Assembly: GCF_000760935.2 (NCBI RefSeq)
Contig: NZ_CP049744.1
Location: 1,612,001 to 1,676,000 of the forward strand
Length of the DNA stretch: 64,000 nt
Direction of reading: 5' to 3'
Source of the DNA: Rhodococcoides fascians A25f
GTDB lineage: Bacteria; Actinomycetota; Actinomycetes; Mycobacteriales; Mycobacteriaceae
This document shows positions 46,440 to 55,865 of this stretch, piece by piece. The notes under the pieces are model-generated. The model was not told the origin of the DNA and ran no database searches. It saw nothing but the letters and a program-made list of their open reading frames with translations. Position numbers and translations under genes: made by a program. Each line of letters opens with the position of its first letter. The stretch's first letter is position 1.

Positions 46440-46563
46440 TCCCTCGACCGTTTGTGCACGGGTCTCTTTCGACTATGTGAATATTGAGACGCGGAACCCG
46501 GGCGTACTGCTCTTCGGCCTGGGAGACTGCGCGCTGACAAGAGTTGGAAGGGGAGACGAGTAC

Positions 46564-46887
46564 ATGTCGCTTGCGTTGTGCGCCATCACGTTCGCTGTTC
46601 TGTTCCACGTCGTGGCAGCTCGAATCGCATCTCGAGAAAACTACGGCCGTAAGTTGCCCACGGTGAACGGCTCGTATCCGGTCAGACCTGCCCAGCGTGC
46701 CCGACGTGCCCAGGCTGCTGGATGGATACTGAGTATCGTCGGTGCGCTACAGCTCGGCAATCATTTCTGGCTGACCGAGCCGTGGTTGGCGATGGGTCTC
46801 ATGGTGGCCGTTCTCTTGTTGGTCAACGGCCTGCCGAGTCTGCTGGTGACCGCGCTGCACAACGGGAATCTGCGCACTCAACCGTAG
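46564..46887 (+). CDS. Hypothetical small membrane protein
   Basis: A 107-residue protein: an N-terminal hydrophobic segment, a basic loop (RPAQRARRAQA) and two further helices (WILSIVGALQLGNHF, and LAMGLMVAVLLLVNGLPSLLV). The ATG at 46564 follows GGAAGGGGAG; a GTG at 46477 is an in-frame alternative. No family is recognised. It converges with the FAD oxidase gene. Confidence 0.55.
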   Translation: MSLALCAITFAVLFHVVAARIASRENYGRKLPTVNGSYPVRPAQRARRAQAAGWILSIVGALQLGNHFWLTEPWLAMGLMVAVLLLVNGLPSLLVTALHNGNLRTQP

Positions 46888-46900
46888 GATCTCAGCGCTG

Positions 46901-48274
46901 TCAGGGCGCGAACACCTTGCCCGGGTTGAGGATTCCGTGCGGATCCAGTGCCTTTTTCACCGCGCGGTGCATGTCCAACACCACCGGATCGAGTTCTTGC
47001 ACCAGACCGTCCATCTTGAGTAGCCCCACTCCGTGCTCGCCGGTCACGGTGCCGCCGAGTTCCAAAGCAGCGTCGATGATCTCGGCAAAGGCGGCCTGAG
47101 CGCGCTCGCGGGCCGGAAGGTCGTCGTGGGGTGTGATCAGTAACGGATGCAGGTTTCCGTCACCGGCGTGTGCGATGTTGGCGATCGTAGTCTCGTACCG
47201 CAGGCCGATCTGCTCTATACGGGAAAGCATCTCGGGCACATGCTTCTTCGGTACACACACGTCCTCGGTCAACACCGGACCCAGTCGCTCCATCGCCGGA
47301 TACGCCAACCGGCGGGCCGCGAACAGCGCGTCCGCCTCCTCCTGATCGGTCGAGACTGCAGACCACGTGGCCCCCGCCTCGTCGAAGCACGAGAGCATCT
47401 TCTCGGCCTCCTGGTCTCCGATGAGTCCTGGATCGTCGATCCGCCCGAGCAACACCACATTCGCCTCGACCGACAGGCCCATGTTCTTCCAGGCGTCGAC
47501 TGCGATGAGGCACTGCTTGTCGATCAGTTCCAATGCGGAGGGCGTCAATCCGGCGGCGGCAACCGCGGCCACGGCACGACCGGCGTCGACGATCGAATCG
47601 AAATAGCCGGCAACGGTCCGCTGCGGATCCTGGAGCGGGCGCAGCTTGAGGGTCACCTCGGTGATGATGCCGAGCGTGCCTTCCGATCCGACCATCAGAC
47701 CCGCAAGATCGTATCCGGCAACGCCCTTGGCTGTTTTGCGCCCGAGCCTCACCAGTTCTCCGGTTCCGGTGACCACCTGCATCCCCATGACGTAATCGCG
47801 GGTGACGCCGTACTTCACACAGCACAGCCCGCCCGCGTTGGTGGCAACGTTGCCGCCGATGGTCGACCACGGTGCACTGGCCGGATCCGGCGGGTACCAG
47901 AGACCGTGCTCGGCGACCGCTGCTCGCAGGTGATCGTTGACCACTCCCGGCTCCACGACGGCGTATCGCTCGAGCTGGTCGATCTCCTTGATCGCATCCA
48001 TGCCGTCGAGGGCGACTACAACGCATCCCTCGGTGGCGTTCGCGCCCCCGGACAGTCCGGTGCCCGCCCCGCGAGTGACGACGGGTGCGCCATGGGCCAG
48101 GCATGCACGAACGACAGCCTGCACTTCTTCGGCGCTGCGGGGCCGCACGACGGCAACTGGCACCGCAAACGGTGCCCATTCCGCTTCGTCGTGCTGGTAC
48201 GACGCGATGACGTCGGGATCGACGACGACGCGGTCCGCGGGGAGAGAATTCGACAACTGTTCGACGAGCGACAT
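46901..48274 (-). CDS. FAD-binding oxidase, GlcD/D-lactate dehydrogenase type
   Basis: A 457-residue flavoprotein of the FAD-linked oxidase (VAO/PCMH) family. The FAD-binding strand RGAGTGLSGGANAT is near residue 69, STIGGNVATNAGGLCCVKYGVTRD near 136, and the C-terminal domain ends with HGVGLLK and DPHGILNPGKVF. It oxidises a 2-hydroxy acid such as glycolate or D-lactate. It is divergent from a GAF/PucR regulator, which probably controls it (inference). Confidence 0.9.
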   Translation of the reverse strand: MSLVEQLSNSLPADRVVVDPDVIASYQHDEAEWAPFAVPVAVVRPRSAEEVQAVVRACLAHGAPVVTRGAGTGLSGGANATEGCVVVALDGMDAIKEIDQLERYAVVEPGVVNDHLRAAVAEHGLWYPPDPASAPWSTIGGNVATNAGGLCCVKYGVTRDYVMGMQVVTGTGELVRLGRKTAKGVAGYDLAGLMVGSEGTLGIITEVTLKLRPLQDPQRTVAGYFDSIVDAGRAVAAVAAAGLTPSALELIDKQCLIAVDAWKNMGLSVEANVVLLGRIDDPGLIGDQEAEKMLSCFDEAGATWSAVSTDQEEADALFAARRLAYPAMERLGPVLTEDVCVPKKHVPEMLSRIEQIGLRYETTIANIAHAGDGNLHPLLITPHDDLPARERAQAAFAEIIDAALELGGTVTGEHGVGLLKMDGLVQELDPVVLDMHRAVKKALDPHGILNPGKVFAP

Positions 48275-48323
48275 ATCTCGACTCTAGCTGTGACCTGGGT
48301 CTCGGCCAATGTAGGTTTTCTCT

Positions 48324-50093
48324 ATGTCGCCCGTGAAGTCATGGATGGAATTGCTGCTGGCCGATGCGTCCATCGACGAACTGGAAGCCCACCGTCGAGC
48401 ACATCCCGGTGCCGAGGCGCACGCGGCCTCGAGGCTGCGCGCGTTGCTCGATCAGCGCAAACAGCGCAGCACCGAACTCTCGGCGCTCAACGACATCGCG
48501 GTGCGCCTGACCACCGTGCGAGACAATCGGATTCTGTTGCAAGAGGTGGTGGACCAGGCGCGCACACTTCTGGGCGTGGATCTGGCCTACATGGGTTCGG
48601 TGTACGGGAACGAGTTCGTCATCGAAGTCACCAGCGGTGCACTGACGCCGAAGCTCGTGGGCATCAGGCTCGCGCAGGACGAGGGGCTGGTCGGCCTCAT
48701 CGTGCGCGGAGCCTCGCCGTCGTGGACTCCCGACTATCAAAGCGAACCTGCCTTTCGGCACATCACCGGAGCCGACAGCGCAGCGCGATCGGAGAACATG
48801 CGCGGCTTGCTGGGCGTACCGCTGCGGGTGGGCGACCGTGTGATCGGCGCATTGTTCGCGTGCAAACGGTCGGAGCGGGATTTCGCAGACAGTGAGATCG
48901 CTCTGCTGTCGGCACTGGCCGCACACGCGGCCATCGCCATCGAGAACGTTCGAGCGATCGACAAACTCGAAACACTCAACGCCGAGTTATCCCTTCGCAC
49001 GGCGGAACTGGAACAAACGCTGCAATGGGACCGCACGTTGACCCAGGTCGTGCTCCAAGGGGGCGGGGTGCGGAGCCTGGTTCGGGAGGTAGCTGCGGCC
49101 ACCGAACGCCCGGCGTATTTCATGGCGGATGTCGCGTCCGTGCCGGCTGCTCTGGAGTACACGGCAACCACAGTCGAGACTCTCGTCGACCGCTGTAGGG
49201 AGGGCGCGGATACGGCCGTCGACGACGCGATGACCGCTCACCGGGTGGTAGCAGCGGGCCACTTTCTGGGGGTGCTGATCTCCGTCGGCCCGGAGGACCA
49301 TCAAACCCGTTTGCTTCTCGATCGGGCCGCGCCGGCCATTGCGCTGTCGTTGGCCGAGGAGCGTGCAGCAGCGGAATCTGCACGCCGCGCGCAGGACGCC
49401 TTTCTGGTGGATCTGCTTCTTCATCCCATCTCGTCACCCGATGACGAACGCAGGCAGTTCCACCGTGCCGGACTGACGCCGGACGTGACGTACTGCGTGG
49501 CAGTGGGGCAAGGGAATGCGTCGAGAGCCGAGTTCGAAGCCATTGCACTACCTCCGGGATCGGTAGTGGCGGAGCAGGGTTCGAGGGTTCTGCTCGTCGT
49601 GCCGGCCCGAGAATCCGCTGCCGTTCGCCGCATGATCAACACCCGTGCGACGGTGGGAATCTCCGAGCCCGCGCGAGGTGCCGACGCCCTGGCAACGGCA
49701 TTCCGCGAGGCGCAACAAACCGTCGATGTTCTGACGACCCTGGGCAGGGACGGTGAAGTGTCCTCGGCCCGCGGTCTGGGGATCTATCGAATCCTGCTCA
49801 GCCACATGGCCCGTGAACACTTGGACGAGCTCACCGAGGAACTGCTCGGCCCCTTGATGGCGGAGCAGAACAAGCGCGGGGTTCCGCTGATGGAGACGCT
49901 GTCGGTGTATCTCGCACACGGACGGCACCATTCGGCTACGGCGTCGAGCCTGGGTGTGCACGTCAACACGCTCTACCAACGACTCGAGGCAATCGACCGG
50001 CTGATCGGTACACAGTGGCGCGACCCGGACGATGCCCTCGATCTTCAGGTGCTGATGCGGTTGCGCAGATCGGCCGACCTACTCGGTCTGTGA
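48324..50093 (+). CDS. GAF-domain PucR/CdaR-type transcriptional regulator
   Basis: A 589-residue regulator. A GAF sensor domain spans about residues 60-210 (LLQEVVDQARTLLGVDLAYMG to LAAHAAIAIEN), a middle region follows, and the C-terminal PucR helix-turn-helix (LSVYLAHGRHHSATASSLGVHVNTLYQRLEAI is split over its two helices) lies near 530-565. Such proteins respond to small metabolites and often control the adjacent catabolic gene, here the divergent FAD oxidase. Its end overlaps the convergent SDR gene by 15 bp. Confidence 0.88.
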   Translation: MSPVKSWMELLLADASIDELEAHRRAHPGAEAHAASRLRALLDQRKQRSTELSALNDIAVRLTTVRDNRILLQEVVDQARTLLGVDLAYMGSVYGNEFVIEVTSGALTPKLVGIRLAQDEGLVGLIVRGASPSWTPDYQSEPAFRHITGADSAARSENMRGLLGVPLRVGDRVIGALFACKRSERDFADSEIALLSALAAHAAIAIENVRAIDKLETLNAELSLRTAELEQTLQWDRTLTQVVLQGGGVRSLVREVAAATERPAYFMADVASVPAALEYTATTVETLVDRCREGADTAVDDAMTAHRVVAAGHFLGVLISVGPEDHQTRLLLDRAAPAIALSLAEERAAAESARRAQDAFLVDLLLHPISSPDDERRQFHRAGLTPDVTYCVAVGQGNASRAEFEAIALPPGSVVAEQGSRVLLVVPARESAAVRRMINTRATVGISEPARGADALATAFREAQQTVDVLTTLGRDGEVSSARGLGIYRILLSHMAREHLDELTEELLGPLMAEQNKRGVPLMETLSVYLAHGRHHSATASSLGVHVNTLYQRLEAIDRLIGTQWRDPDDALDLQVLMRLRRSADLLGL

Positions 50094-51068
50094 GTCACCG
50101 GCCGCGGGTTCGATCTCGATTCCCGTTGCCTCGACCACGCTGGCCCACAAAGCATCTCGCACGCGAGGTGAATCTCCGCGCCAGGAAGGGTAATGAGTCG
50201 GGCGCGGCGCGCGGTCGTGCCAGAATGTGCCGGTGCTGGTCAACGCGGGATCGGCTGCCACGAGCCAGACGATGGTATCGGCTCCGTCGTCGGCGCTGCG
50301 AAGAATCGGCTTCATCACCGAACCGAACAGTGGCATGGAGCCGGTGACCCCGTGAGTCGACGCCCAGCCCGGGTGCATGCTGTGCACCACCGGATCGTCT
50401 TCGAGCGAAAAGCGTTCGGCCAGTTGCTCGGCCACCACCACCTGCATGCGCTTCGTGCGCGCGTACGCCGTCATACCGGAGTACTTGCCGTTCTCGTACT
50501 CGAAGTCCGAGTTCTGCAAGGGCACCGCATACATGCCGCCGCTCGAGACGAACACAACTCGCGATCCGGCGTCGAACAGCTCTCGCAATCCCACGGTCAA
50601 CGCGACCGGTCCGAGAACATGGGTGGCGAAAGCGGATTCGTGTCCCTGCGCAGAGAGTTGCCGTCCATCCGGCATCACCCCGGCGCAGTGCACCAGTGCA
50701 TGTACCGACGTGAGTTCGGACGCCAGAGCCGCGATCAACGCCGCCACGGAATCGAGATCGCTGATGTCGCACTCGTGCACTACGAGAGAGGCGTCGGGCA
50801 CCTCGGTTCTGATGGCCGCGGCGGCGGACTCGAGTCGGTCGGCGGATCGGCCGACCAGGTGCACCCGTGCCCCGAGCCGCGCGAGTTCTTTCGCAGTGGC
50901 GGCTCCCAAACCGGACGACGCGCCGGTCACCACCATGTCTATGGGGGAGGGGAACGGCGTCGGATCCGCGGCCCAGAACCGGCGACGCACCGTGGCACCG
51001 ATGCGGGAGTATCCGGGAACGATTGCTCTGTCGAGGATCGTGTCCACCGTGCGGCTCAGCAATGACAT
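50079..51068 (-). CDS. SDR family oxidoreductase, retinol dehydrogenase-like
   Basis: A 329-residue short-chain dehydrogenase with a 45-residue N-terminal extension before the cofactor motif TGASSGLGAAT. HCAGVMPD and the catalytic YARTK follow. The architecture and length resemble the DHRS12/retinol-dehydrogenase-like group. The ATG at 51068 is preferred; the frame is open up to 51113. The substrate is unknown, a lipid aldehyde or alcohol being plausible. It is divergent from the amylosucrase gene. Confidence 0.86.
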   Translation of the reverse strand: MSLLSRTVDTILDRAIVPGYSRIGATVRRRFWAADPTPFPSPIDMVVTGASSGLGAATAKELARLGARVHLVGRSADRLESAAAAIRTEVPDASLVVHECDISDLDSVAALIAALASELTSVHALVHCAGVMPDGRQLSAQGHESAFATHVLGPVALTVGLRELFDAGSRVVFVSSGGMYAVPLQNSDFEYENGKYSGMTAYARTKRMQVVVAEQLAERFSLEDDPVVHSMHPGWASTHGVTGSMPLFGSVMKPILRSADDGADTIVWLVAADPALTSTGTFWHDRAPRPTHYPSWRGDSPRVRDALWASVVEATGIEIEPAAGDSQTE

Positions 51069-51139
51069 GCCGCTCTGATACCCCGCGGTAACCGGATGTA
51101 TGCGCGTCCGCACGCTGGGGTCGATGCCAGAATGAGTCC

Positions 51140-53053
51140 ATGATTCACCCCGCCGTCTCCGACGTCACCCGCGAGATCCTCGCCGAACTTCCCGCACACC
51201 GACGCGAGACGTTCGAGTTGCGTCTCGAGCAGTGGTTTCCCGATCTGCACGACGCGGTCACCGCCGTCTATCCCGATCCCGACACCGTGGCGGCCGGACT
51301 GGTGGACATCGCCGCTCGCGCCTATGCCGCCCGAGCCGAGGATCTGCACAGGCTGGACCAGCGCCGACTGCTCGAGCCCGACTGGTTTCAGCAGCCGGAC
51401 ATGTTCGGCTACGCCTGTTACGTCGACCGGTACGGACGGACGCTGCGCGGGGTGGGTGAGCGGCTCGACCATCTGACCGACCTCGGTGTCACCTACCTGC
51501 ACCTGATGCCGTTGCTGCAGCCCAGGCCCGGCGACAACGACGGCGGATACGCGGTGATGGACTACCGCGCCGTGCGAGAAGACCTGGGCACCAACGAGGA
51601 TCTGCGCACCCTCGCGCAGACGCTGCGTCAACGCGGCATCAGCCTGGTGGTCGACCTGGTTCTCAATCACGTTGCTCGCGAGCACGAGTGGGCGGCCAAG
51701 GCTCGTGCCGGTGATCCGAAATACCGCGACTACTTCCTGATCTATCCCGATCGGACCACTCCGGACTCGTACGAGCGCACTCTCCCCGAGGTATTTCCCG
51801 ACTTCGCTCCCGGCAGTTTCACCTTCGACGACGAGCTCGGGGAATGGGTGTGGACGACGTTCAACGAATGGCAGTGGGATCTGAACTGGGCCAATCCTGC
51901 TGTGCTGCAGGAGTTCGCGAGCGTGGTGCTGCATCTGGCCAACCTGGGGGTGGAGGTGCTGCGCCTCGATGCCATCGCGTTCCTGTGGAAGCGGCTCGGC
52001 ACCAACTGCCAGAATCAACCCGAGGTGCATGCGGTCACCCAGGCTCTGCGCGCCACCGCTCGACTGGCTGCTCCGGCCACGTTGTTCAAGGCCGAGGCGA
52101 TCGTCGGACCCCGCGATCTGCTGCCGTACCTGGGTCAAGGGCGGCACACCGGACGAGTCTCGGACATCGCATACCACAACTCGCTGATGGTGCAGGTCTG
52201 GTCGATGTTGGCAACGGGCAGTACGGCTTTGGCGCGTCACGCGTTGGCGTCGCTGCCCCCGACGCCGCCGAGCGGAACCTGGGTGACCTACGTTCGCTGC
52301 CACGACGACATCGGCTGGGCAATCGACGACGGCGACGCAGCGTCACTCGGACTTTCGGGCGCAGGGCATCGGCACTTTCTGGCCGACTGGTACTCCGGTG
52401 AATTCGAGGGCTCCTGGGCCGAAGGCCTGGTGTTCCAGTACAACCCCGACACCGGCGACCGCCGGATCAGCGGAACCGCGGCCGCGCTCACCGGCCTTGG
52501 CCCGTCCCGCCTGGATCCCGACGGCGCGTTCGGGCGAATCTTTCTGGCGCACGCCATCATTGCCGGTTGGGGCGGCATTCCCGTCGTGTGGAGCGGGGAC
52601 GAGCTCGGCTCCCCGGGAGACCCGAACTGGGCAGATGATCCGGCTCATGCCGAGGACAACAGGTGGGTGCATCGCCCCCGCGTCACCGACGCCGACCGCG
52701 CCGGTCGGTTCGAGCAGGGGAGCGACGCGCAGCGGGTGTTCGACGGTATCGCTCGAATCGCGAAGGTGCGCGCCGGTCTGCCGATGCTCCACGCCGAGGC
52801 TCCGGTGGACGTGCAGACCGAATCGGACGACGGTCTGCTCGTCGTGCGCAGGCGTCATCCGAGCGGCACCCTGGTCGGCCTCTACAACGTGACGGCCGAC
52901 CATCGACCCTTTCCCCACGCGCAGCTGATCGAACTCGGCATCCCGGCTCCGACGGAGGTGCTCTCGCAACACGATCTGCACGTCGACGACACCGGATCGG
53001 TGTGGTTGCCCCCATACGCGGCGTGGTGGATCGTCGACAGCCCTCTGCGCTAG
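51140..53053 (+). CDS. Amylosucrase-type GH13 glycoside hydrolase
   Basis: A 637-residue GH13 protein with amylosucrase layout: a helical N-terminal domain (residues 1-90), a (beta/alpha)8 barrel and a C-terminal beta domain. The catalytic residues are the nucleophile Asp in [11 protein letters not shown] (near 276), the acid/base Glu in FKAEAIVG (near 319) and Asp in VRCHDDIGW (near 388). Amylosucrases build alpha-1,4-glucan from sucrose; some relatives act on other glucosides, so sucrose use is likely but not proven. There is no signal peptide. Confidence 0.9.
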   Translation: MIHPAVSDVTREILAELPAHRRETFELRLEQWFPDLHDAVTAVYPDPDTVAAGLVDIAARAYAARAEDLHRLDQRRLLEPDWFQQPDMFGYACYVDRYGRTLRGVGERLDHLTDLGVTYLHLMPLLQPRPGDNDGGYAVMDYRAVREDLGTNEDLRTLAQTLRQRGISLVVDLVLNHVAREHEWAAKARAGDPKYRDYFLIYPDRTTPDSYERTLPEVFPDFAPGSFTFDDELGEWVWTTFNEWQWDLNWANPAVLQEFASVVLHLANLGVEVLRLDAIAFLWKRLGTNCQNQPEVHAVTQALRATARLAAPATLFKAEAIVGPRDLLPYLGQGRHTGRVSDIAYHNSLMVQVWSMLATGSTALARHALASLPPTPPSGTWVTYVRCHDDIGWAIDDGDAASLGLSGAGHRHFLADWYSGEFEGSWAEGLVFQYNPDTGDRRISGTAAALTGLGPSRLDPDGAFGRIFLAHAIIAGWGGIPVVWSGDELGSPGDPNWADDPAHAEDNRWVHRPRVTDADRAGRFEQGSDAQRVFDGIARIAKVRAGLPMLHAEAPVDVQTESDDGLLVVRRRHPSGTLVGLYNVTADHRPFPHAQLIELGIPAPTEVLSQHDLHVDDTGSVWLPPYAAWWIVDSPLR

Positions 53054-53126
53054 AAGGAGCGTTACCGTGACCGGGCTGTTACCCTCCCCGAGACGGTCGG
53101 TCGATACGAACAAGGGGACAATCTCC

Positions 53127-54083
53127 ATGCTGCATGCTCGGATACGAAGTCTGGTGCTCGCTGTGGTGGCGGTATTGGTGGCCACGATGGCAACGGTGCT
53201 GATGGGGACCGGTGTGGCGAGGGCCGATTCCGAGCTCGTCTACGTCTACTCGCCGTCGATGGACAAAGACATCCCGATCAAGGTGCTCAAAGCTGCCGGT
53301 GGGGGACCCGCGCCCACCCTGTATCTGCTCGACGGGCTGCGCGCGCCCGAGGACAACAGCGGTTGGCTGATCGAGACCGACGTCGAGAGCTTCTTCGCCG
53401 ACAAGCACGTCAACGTGGTCATTCCGTTCGGCGGCGGCGGAACCTTCTACTCCGACTGGCAGCGCGACGACCCCAAGCTCGGACGGGTGAAGTGGGAAAC
53501 CTTCCTCACTCAGGAACTGCCGCCCGTCATGGCCGATCGTTTCGGCAGTGACAACGTCAACAATGCCGTCGCAGGACTGTCGATGAGCGGAACCTCCGCT
53601 CTCAACCTGGCCGCGCATCGTCCGGATTTCTACAAGGCGGTGGCATCGTTCAGCGGTTACCCGACCGCGAGCAGCCCCGGATTTGCGCAGGGCATCTCGG
53701 TGGCCGTCGGCGAGATGGGCGGCAACGCTCGCAACATGTGGGGCAGCTGGCCGTCCGCGGACTGGATCCGCAACGACCCGTCCCTCAACGTCGGCGCGCT
53801 GCGCAACACGGCAGTCTTCGTCTCTTCGGGGAGTGGCTCACCGGCTACCGACCCTGTGTTCAACCCGGCCAGCAGCAGCTTCGACCCGGTCAAGTTCGCG
53901 CAGATGGTTCCGCTGGAGACGGCCGCCGGCATGAGCAGCCGTGCATTCGTTCCGTTGCTGCAGGCCGCAGGCGGTCGACCCAACGTCAAGATCACCGGTA
54001 CCGGTGTGCACTGGTGGAACCACTGGGAGCAGCACCTGCACGAGGCATGGTTCGAGACAATCGCCCCTGCGCTCGGCGGCTGA
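53127..54083 (+). CDS. Antigen 85-like mycolyltransferase/esterase (second of two)
   Basis: A 318-residue exported alpha/beta hydrolase. The signal peptide ends ARADS near residue 34. It shares VYSPSMD, HVNVVIPFGGGGTFYSDWQ and ETFLTQELPP with the paralogue at 38109-39104. The nucleophile elbow is GLSMSGT (Ser152), as in true antigen 85 proteins, and a late histidine is in GVHWWNHW. It should act on mycolates at the cell envelope. The ATG at 53127 heads the signal peptide; an upstream GTG at 53067 is in frame. Confidence 0.9.
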   Translation: MLHARIRSLVLAVVAVLVATMATVLMGTGVARADSELVYVYSPSMDKDIPIKVLKAAGGGPAPTLYLLDGLRAPEDNSGWLIETDVESFFADKHVNVVIPFGGGGTFYSDWQRDDPKLGRVKWETFLTQELPPVMADRFGSDNVNNAVAGLSMSGTSALNLAAHRPDFYKAVASFSGYPTASSPGFAQGISVAVGEMGGNARNMWGSWPSADWIRNDPSLNVGALRNTAVFVSSGSGSPATDPVFNPASSSFDPVKFAQMVPLETAAGMSSRAFVPLLQAAGGRPNVKITGTGVHWWNHWEQHLHEAWFETIAPALGG

Positions 54084-54099
54084 TAGTTACTCTGGCGCC

Positions 54100-54459
54100 A
54101 TGACGCCCCCGAGAATCACCGTCGACTACACGGTGCTGGACTGCCCGGAACCCGCTGAGCTGGCTCGCTTCTACAGCACCATCCTCGGGTGGGGATCGGT
54201 GGACGACGACGGCGACTGGGTGGTTGTCCATGGTCCCGGTGAACTGCGGCTGGCGTTTCAGCGAGCACCGGACTTCACCCCGATCGACTGGCCGAACGAG
54301 AGCGTCAAGATCCACCTCGATCTGGTGGTGGACGACATGGAACAGGCCAGGGACTTCGTCGTCGACGCGGGGGCGACACTCATCGACCACGCGCAGTCCT
54401 CGTTCTGGGTGTACCGCGATCCCGCTGGACACATCTTCTGCTTGTGCAAAAGAAAATGA
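54100..54459 (+). CDS. VOC family (glyoxalase-like) protein
   Basis: A 119-residue vicinal-oxygen-chelate fold protein: LDCPEPAELARFYSTILGW opens the first beta-alpha-beta unit, KIHLDLVVDDMEQARDFVVDAGA the second, and VYRDPAGHIFCLC closes it with a metal-type Glu/His region. The substrate is unknown. The ATG at 54100 is chosen from homology; the frame extends upstream into the mycolyltransferase-like gene. It lies 10 bp upstream of the SRPBCC gene. Confidence 0.88.
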   Translation: MTPPRITVDYTVLDCPEPAELARFYSTILGWGSVDDDGDWVVVHGPGELRLAFQRAPDFTPIDWPNESVKIHLDLVVDDMEQARDFVVDAGATLIDHAQSSFWVYRDPAGHIFCLCKRK

Positions 54460-54469
54460 AGGAAGCGTC

Positions 54470-54943
54470 ATGGCCAGCGAAACCCACCCGGTACTCGTCG
54501 AGCGATCGGCCCTCGTCCGGGCCGACGCCGCAACCGTGCACGGACTGATCGACAACTTTCACGAGTGGGTGAAGTGGTCGCCCTACGAGGGACTCGACCC
54601 TGGTTTGCAGCGCACCTACACCGGTCCCGACGCCGGGGTGGGGGCGTCGTACTCGTGGTCGGGTAACCGCAAGGCCGGTGCCGGGACGATGACCATCACC
54701 GAGTCGATTCCCGCTGAACGGGTGGTGCTCGATCTTGCGTTCACCAAGCCGTTCAAGAACCGGAACGTCACGGCGTTCCTGCTCGAGCCTCACGCCGACG
54801 GAACCCGGGTGACCTGGCGAATGTCGGGAAAGCAGAACAAGCTCTTCGCTCTGATCGGAAAAGTGTTCTCGATGGACAAGCTCGTCGGACCGGATTTCGA
54901 GAAGGGCCTCAGGCAGCTCGCGGCTGTGGCCGAGAAGGGCTGA
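54470..54943 (+). CDS. SRPBCC (START/Bet v 1-like) family protein
   Basis: A 157-residue polyketide-cyclase-like protein with a hydrophobic ligand cavity: VRADAATVHGLIDNFHEWVKWSPYE near the start and TRVTWRMSGKQN in the last third. Such proteins bind hydrophobic ligands; no catalytic set is visible. GAAGGAAG precedes the ATG. The 3' end overlaps the convergent hydrolase gene by 35 bp. Confidence 0.87.
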   Translation: MASETHPVLVERSALVRADAATVHGLIDNFHEWVKWSPYEGLDPGLQRTYTGPDAGVGASYSWSGNRKAGAGTMTITESIPAERVVLDLAFTKPFKNRNVTAFLLEPHADGTRVTWRMSGKQNKLFALIGKVFSMDKLVGPDFEKGLRQLAAVAEKG

Positions 54944-55790
54944 ATCCGTCCTCGAGGCGGTCTGCCTGCTCGCTCAGCCAGCGCGCGAGTACCTGGCATC
55001 CGGTGAGTTCGCCGTCGTACGGTTCGCGCGCATAGGCGATGTGTCGGCCGCCGCCGGGGTTGGCCCACTCGAATCGGTGCCAGCGCATCGACTGTGGCAG
55101 ATAGCCGGCCACCTCGGTGGCCGCGGTGCGGAGGCGTCGAACATCCACCACCCACTGGGAGGGTCGCAGGCGAGTCCGGGTCGCATTCTGGAAACTGTTG
55201 CTGCGCAGTAGTGTCCACAGTTCGCGCAGCCAGATTCTCGGGGTGCGAAACGACATCCAGCGGGTGAGGTCGGCGATGTCGCGAATCAGGCTGTCGTCGC
55301 TGGCGTTACAGATCATGTCGGTCTCGAGGCCGATCCACCGAACCGGAATCGACTGGGGCAGAACCGGACCCGTTCCTGCGACCCCTCGTCCATCGCATCC
55401 GCTCACCGCGCCGGCCGGTTGCTGGGGATCGGACACCAAGCCCGCAGCGACGATTCGGGTGCCGTCGATCGTTCCGTCGGCGACGAGTCCGAGCACCTCG
55501 CGCACAACGGTCGCACCTTGGGAATAGCCGATCAGCGCGATCGGCCCGGTGGTGCCTTCGACTGCGCGACGGAGGCGTCGGACGCCGATGTCGGCACTGT
55601 GCCGGAAGCACAGTCCACCCAGTGAAACAGGACCGTACGACGCCGGGTAGCCGACCCATCGGCCGACGAAACGGTCGTCGAGTTCACCGACCACGCAGGC
55701 GAGCAGTCCGGTCACCGACGTCCGGTGGTCGGACGGATGCGATTCTCCGGTACCCCCGACGGCGAGTACGGTGACGTGGTCCTGGTTCAT
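54909..55790 (-). CDS. Alpha/beta hydrolase, LysB/cutinase-like (PE-PPE type)
   Basis: A 293-residue hydrolase. It opens with VLAVGGTGES and has the nucleophile elbow GYSQGA (Ser90). DMICNASDDSLIRDIADL near residue 158 resembles the acid region of mycobacteriophage LysB and mycobacterial PE-PPE-domain/cutinase-like esterases. There is no obvious signal peptide. The likely activity is an esterase on long-chain lipids, perhaps mycolates. It lies in ordinary chromosomal context, not in a prophage. Confidence 0.78.
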   Translation of the reverse strand: MNQDHVTVLAVGGTGESHPSDHRTSVTGLLACVVGELDDRFVGRWVGYPASYGPVSLGGLCFRHSADIGVRRLRRAVEGTTGPIALIGYSQGATVVREVLGLVADGTIDGTRIVAAGLVSDPQQPAGAVSGCDGRGVAGTGPVLPQSIPVRWIGLETDMICNASDDSLIRDIADLTRWMSFRTPRIWLRELWTLLRSNSFQNATRTRLRPSQWVVDVRRLRTAATEVAGYLPQSMRWHRFEWANPGGGRHIAYAREPYDGELTGCQVLARWLSEQADRLEDGFSPSRPQPRAA

Positions 55791-55865
55791 GGTCTCGAGT
55801 CTGGCGGTCGAACCTGAGCTCGTCGCCCGGCAAATGCTGAGAACTGTCTGGCAGTTCGGTCCCGA

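Noticed and set aside
38109..54083. Recent duplication of the two antigen 85-like genes
   Set aside because: They share motifs but differ widely elsewhere and have unrelated neighbours; they look like old paralogues.
54909..55790. Prophage lysin B
   Set aside because: The hydrolase resembles LysB but no phage structural, integrase or holin genes adjoin; a chromosomal esterase is more likely.
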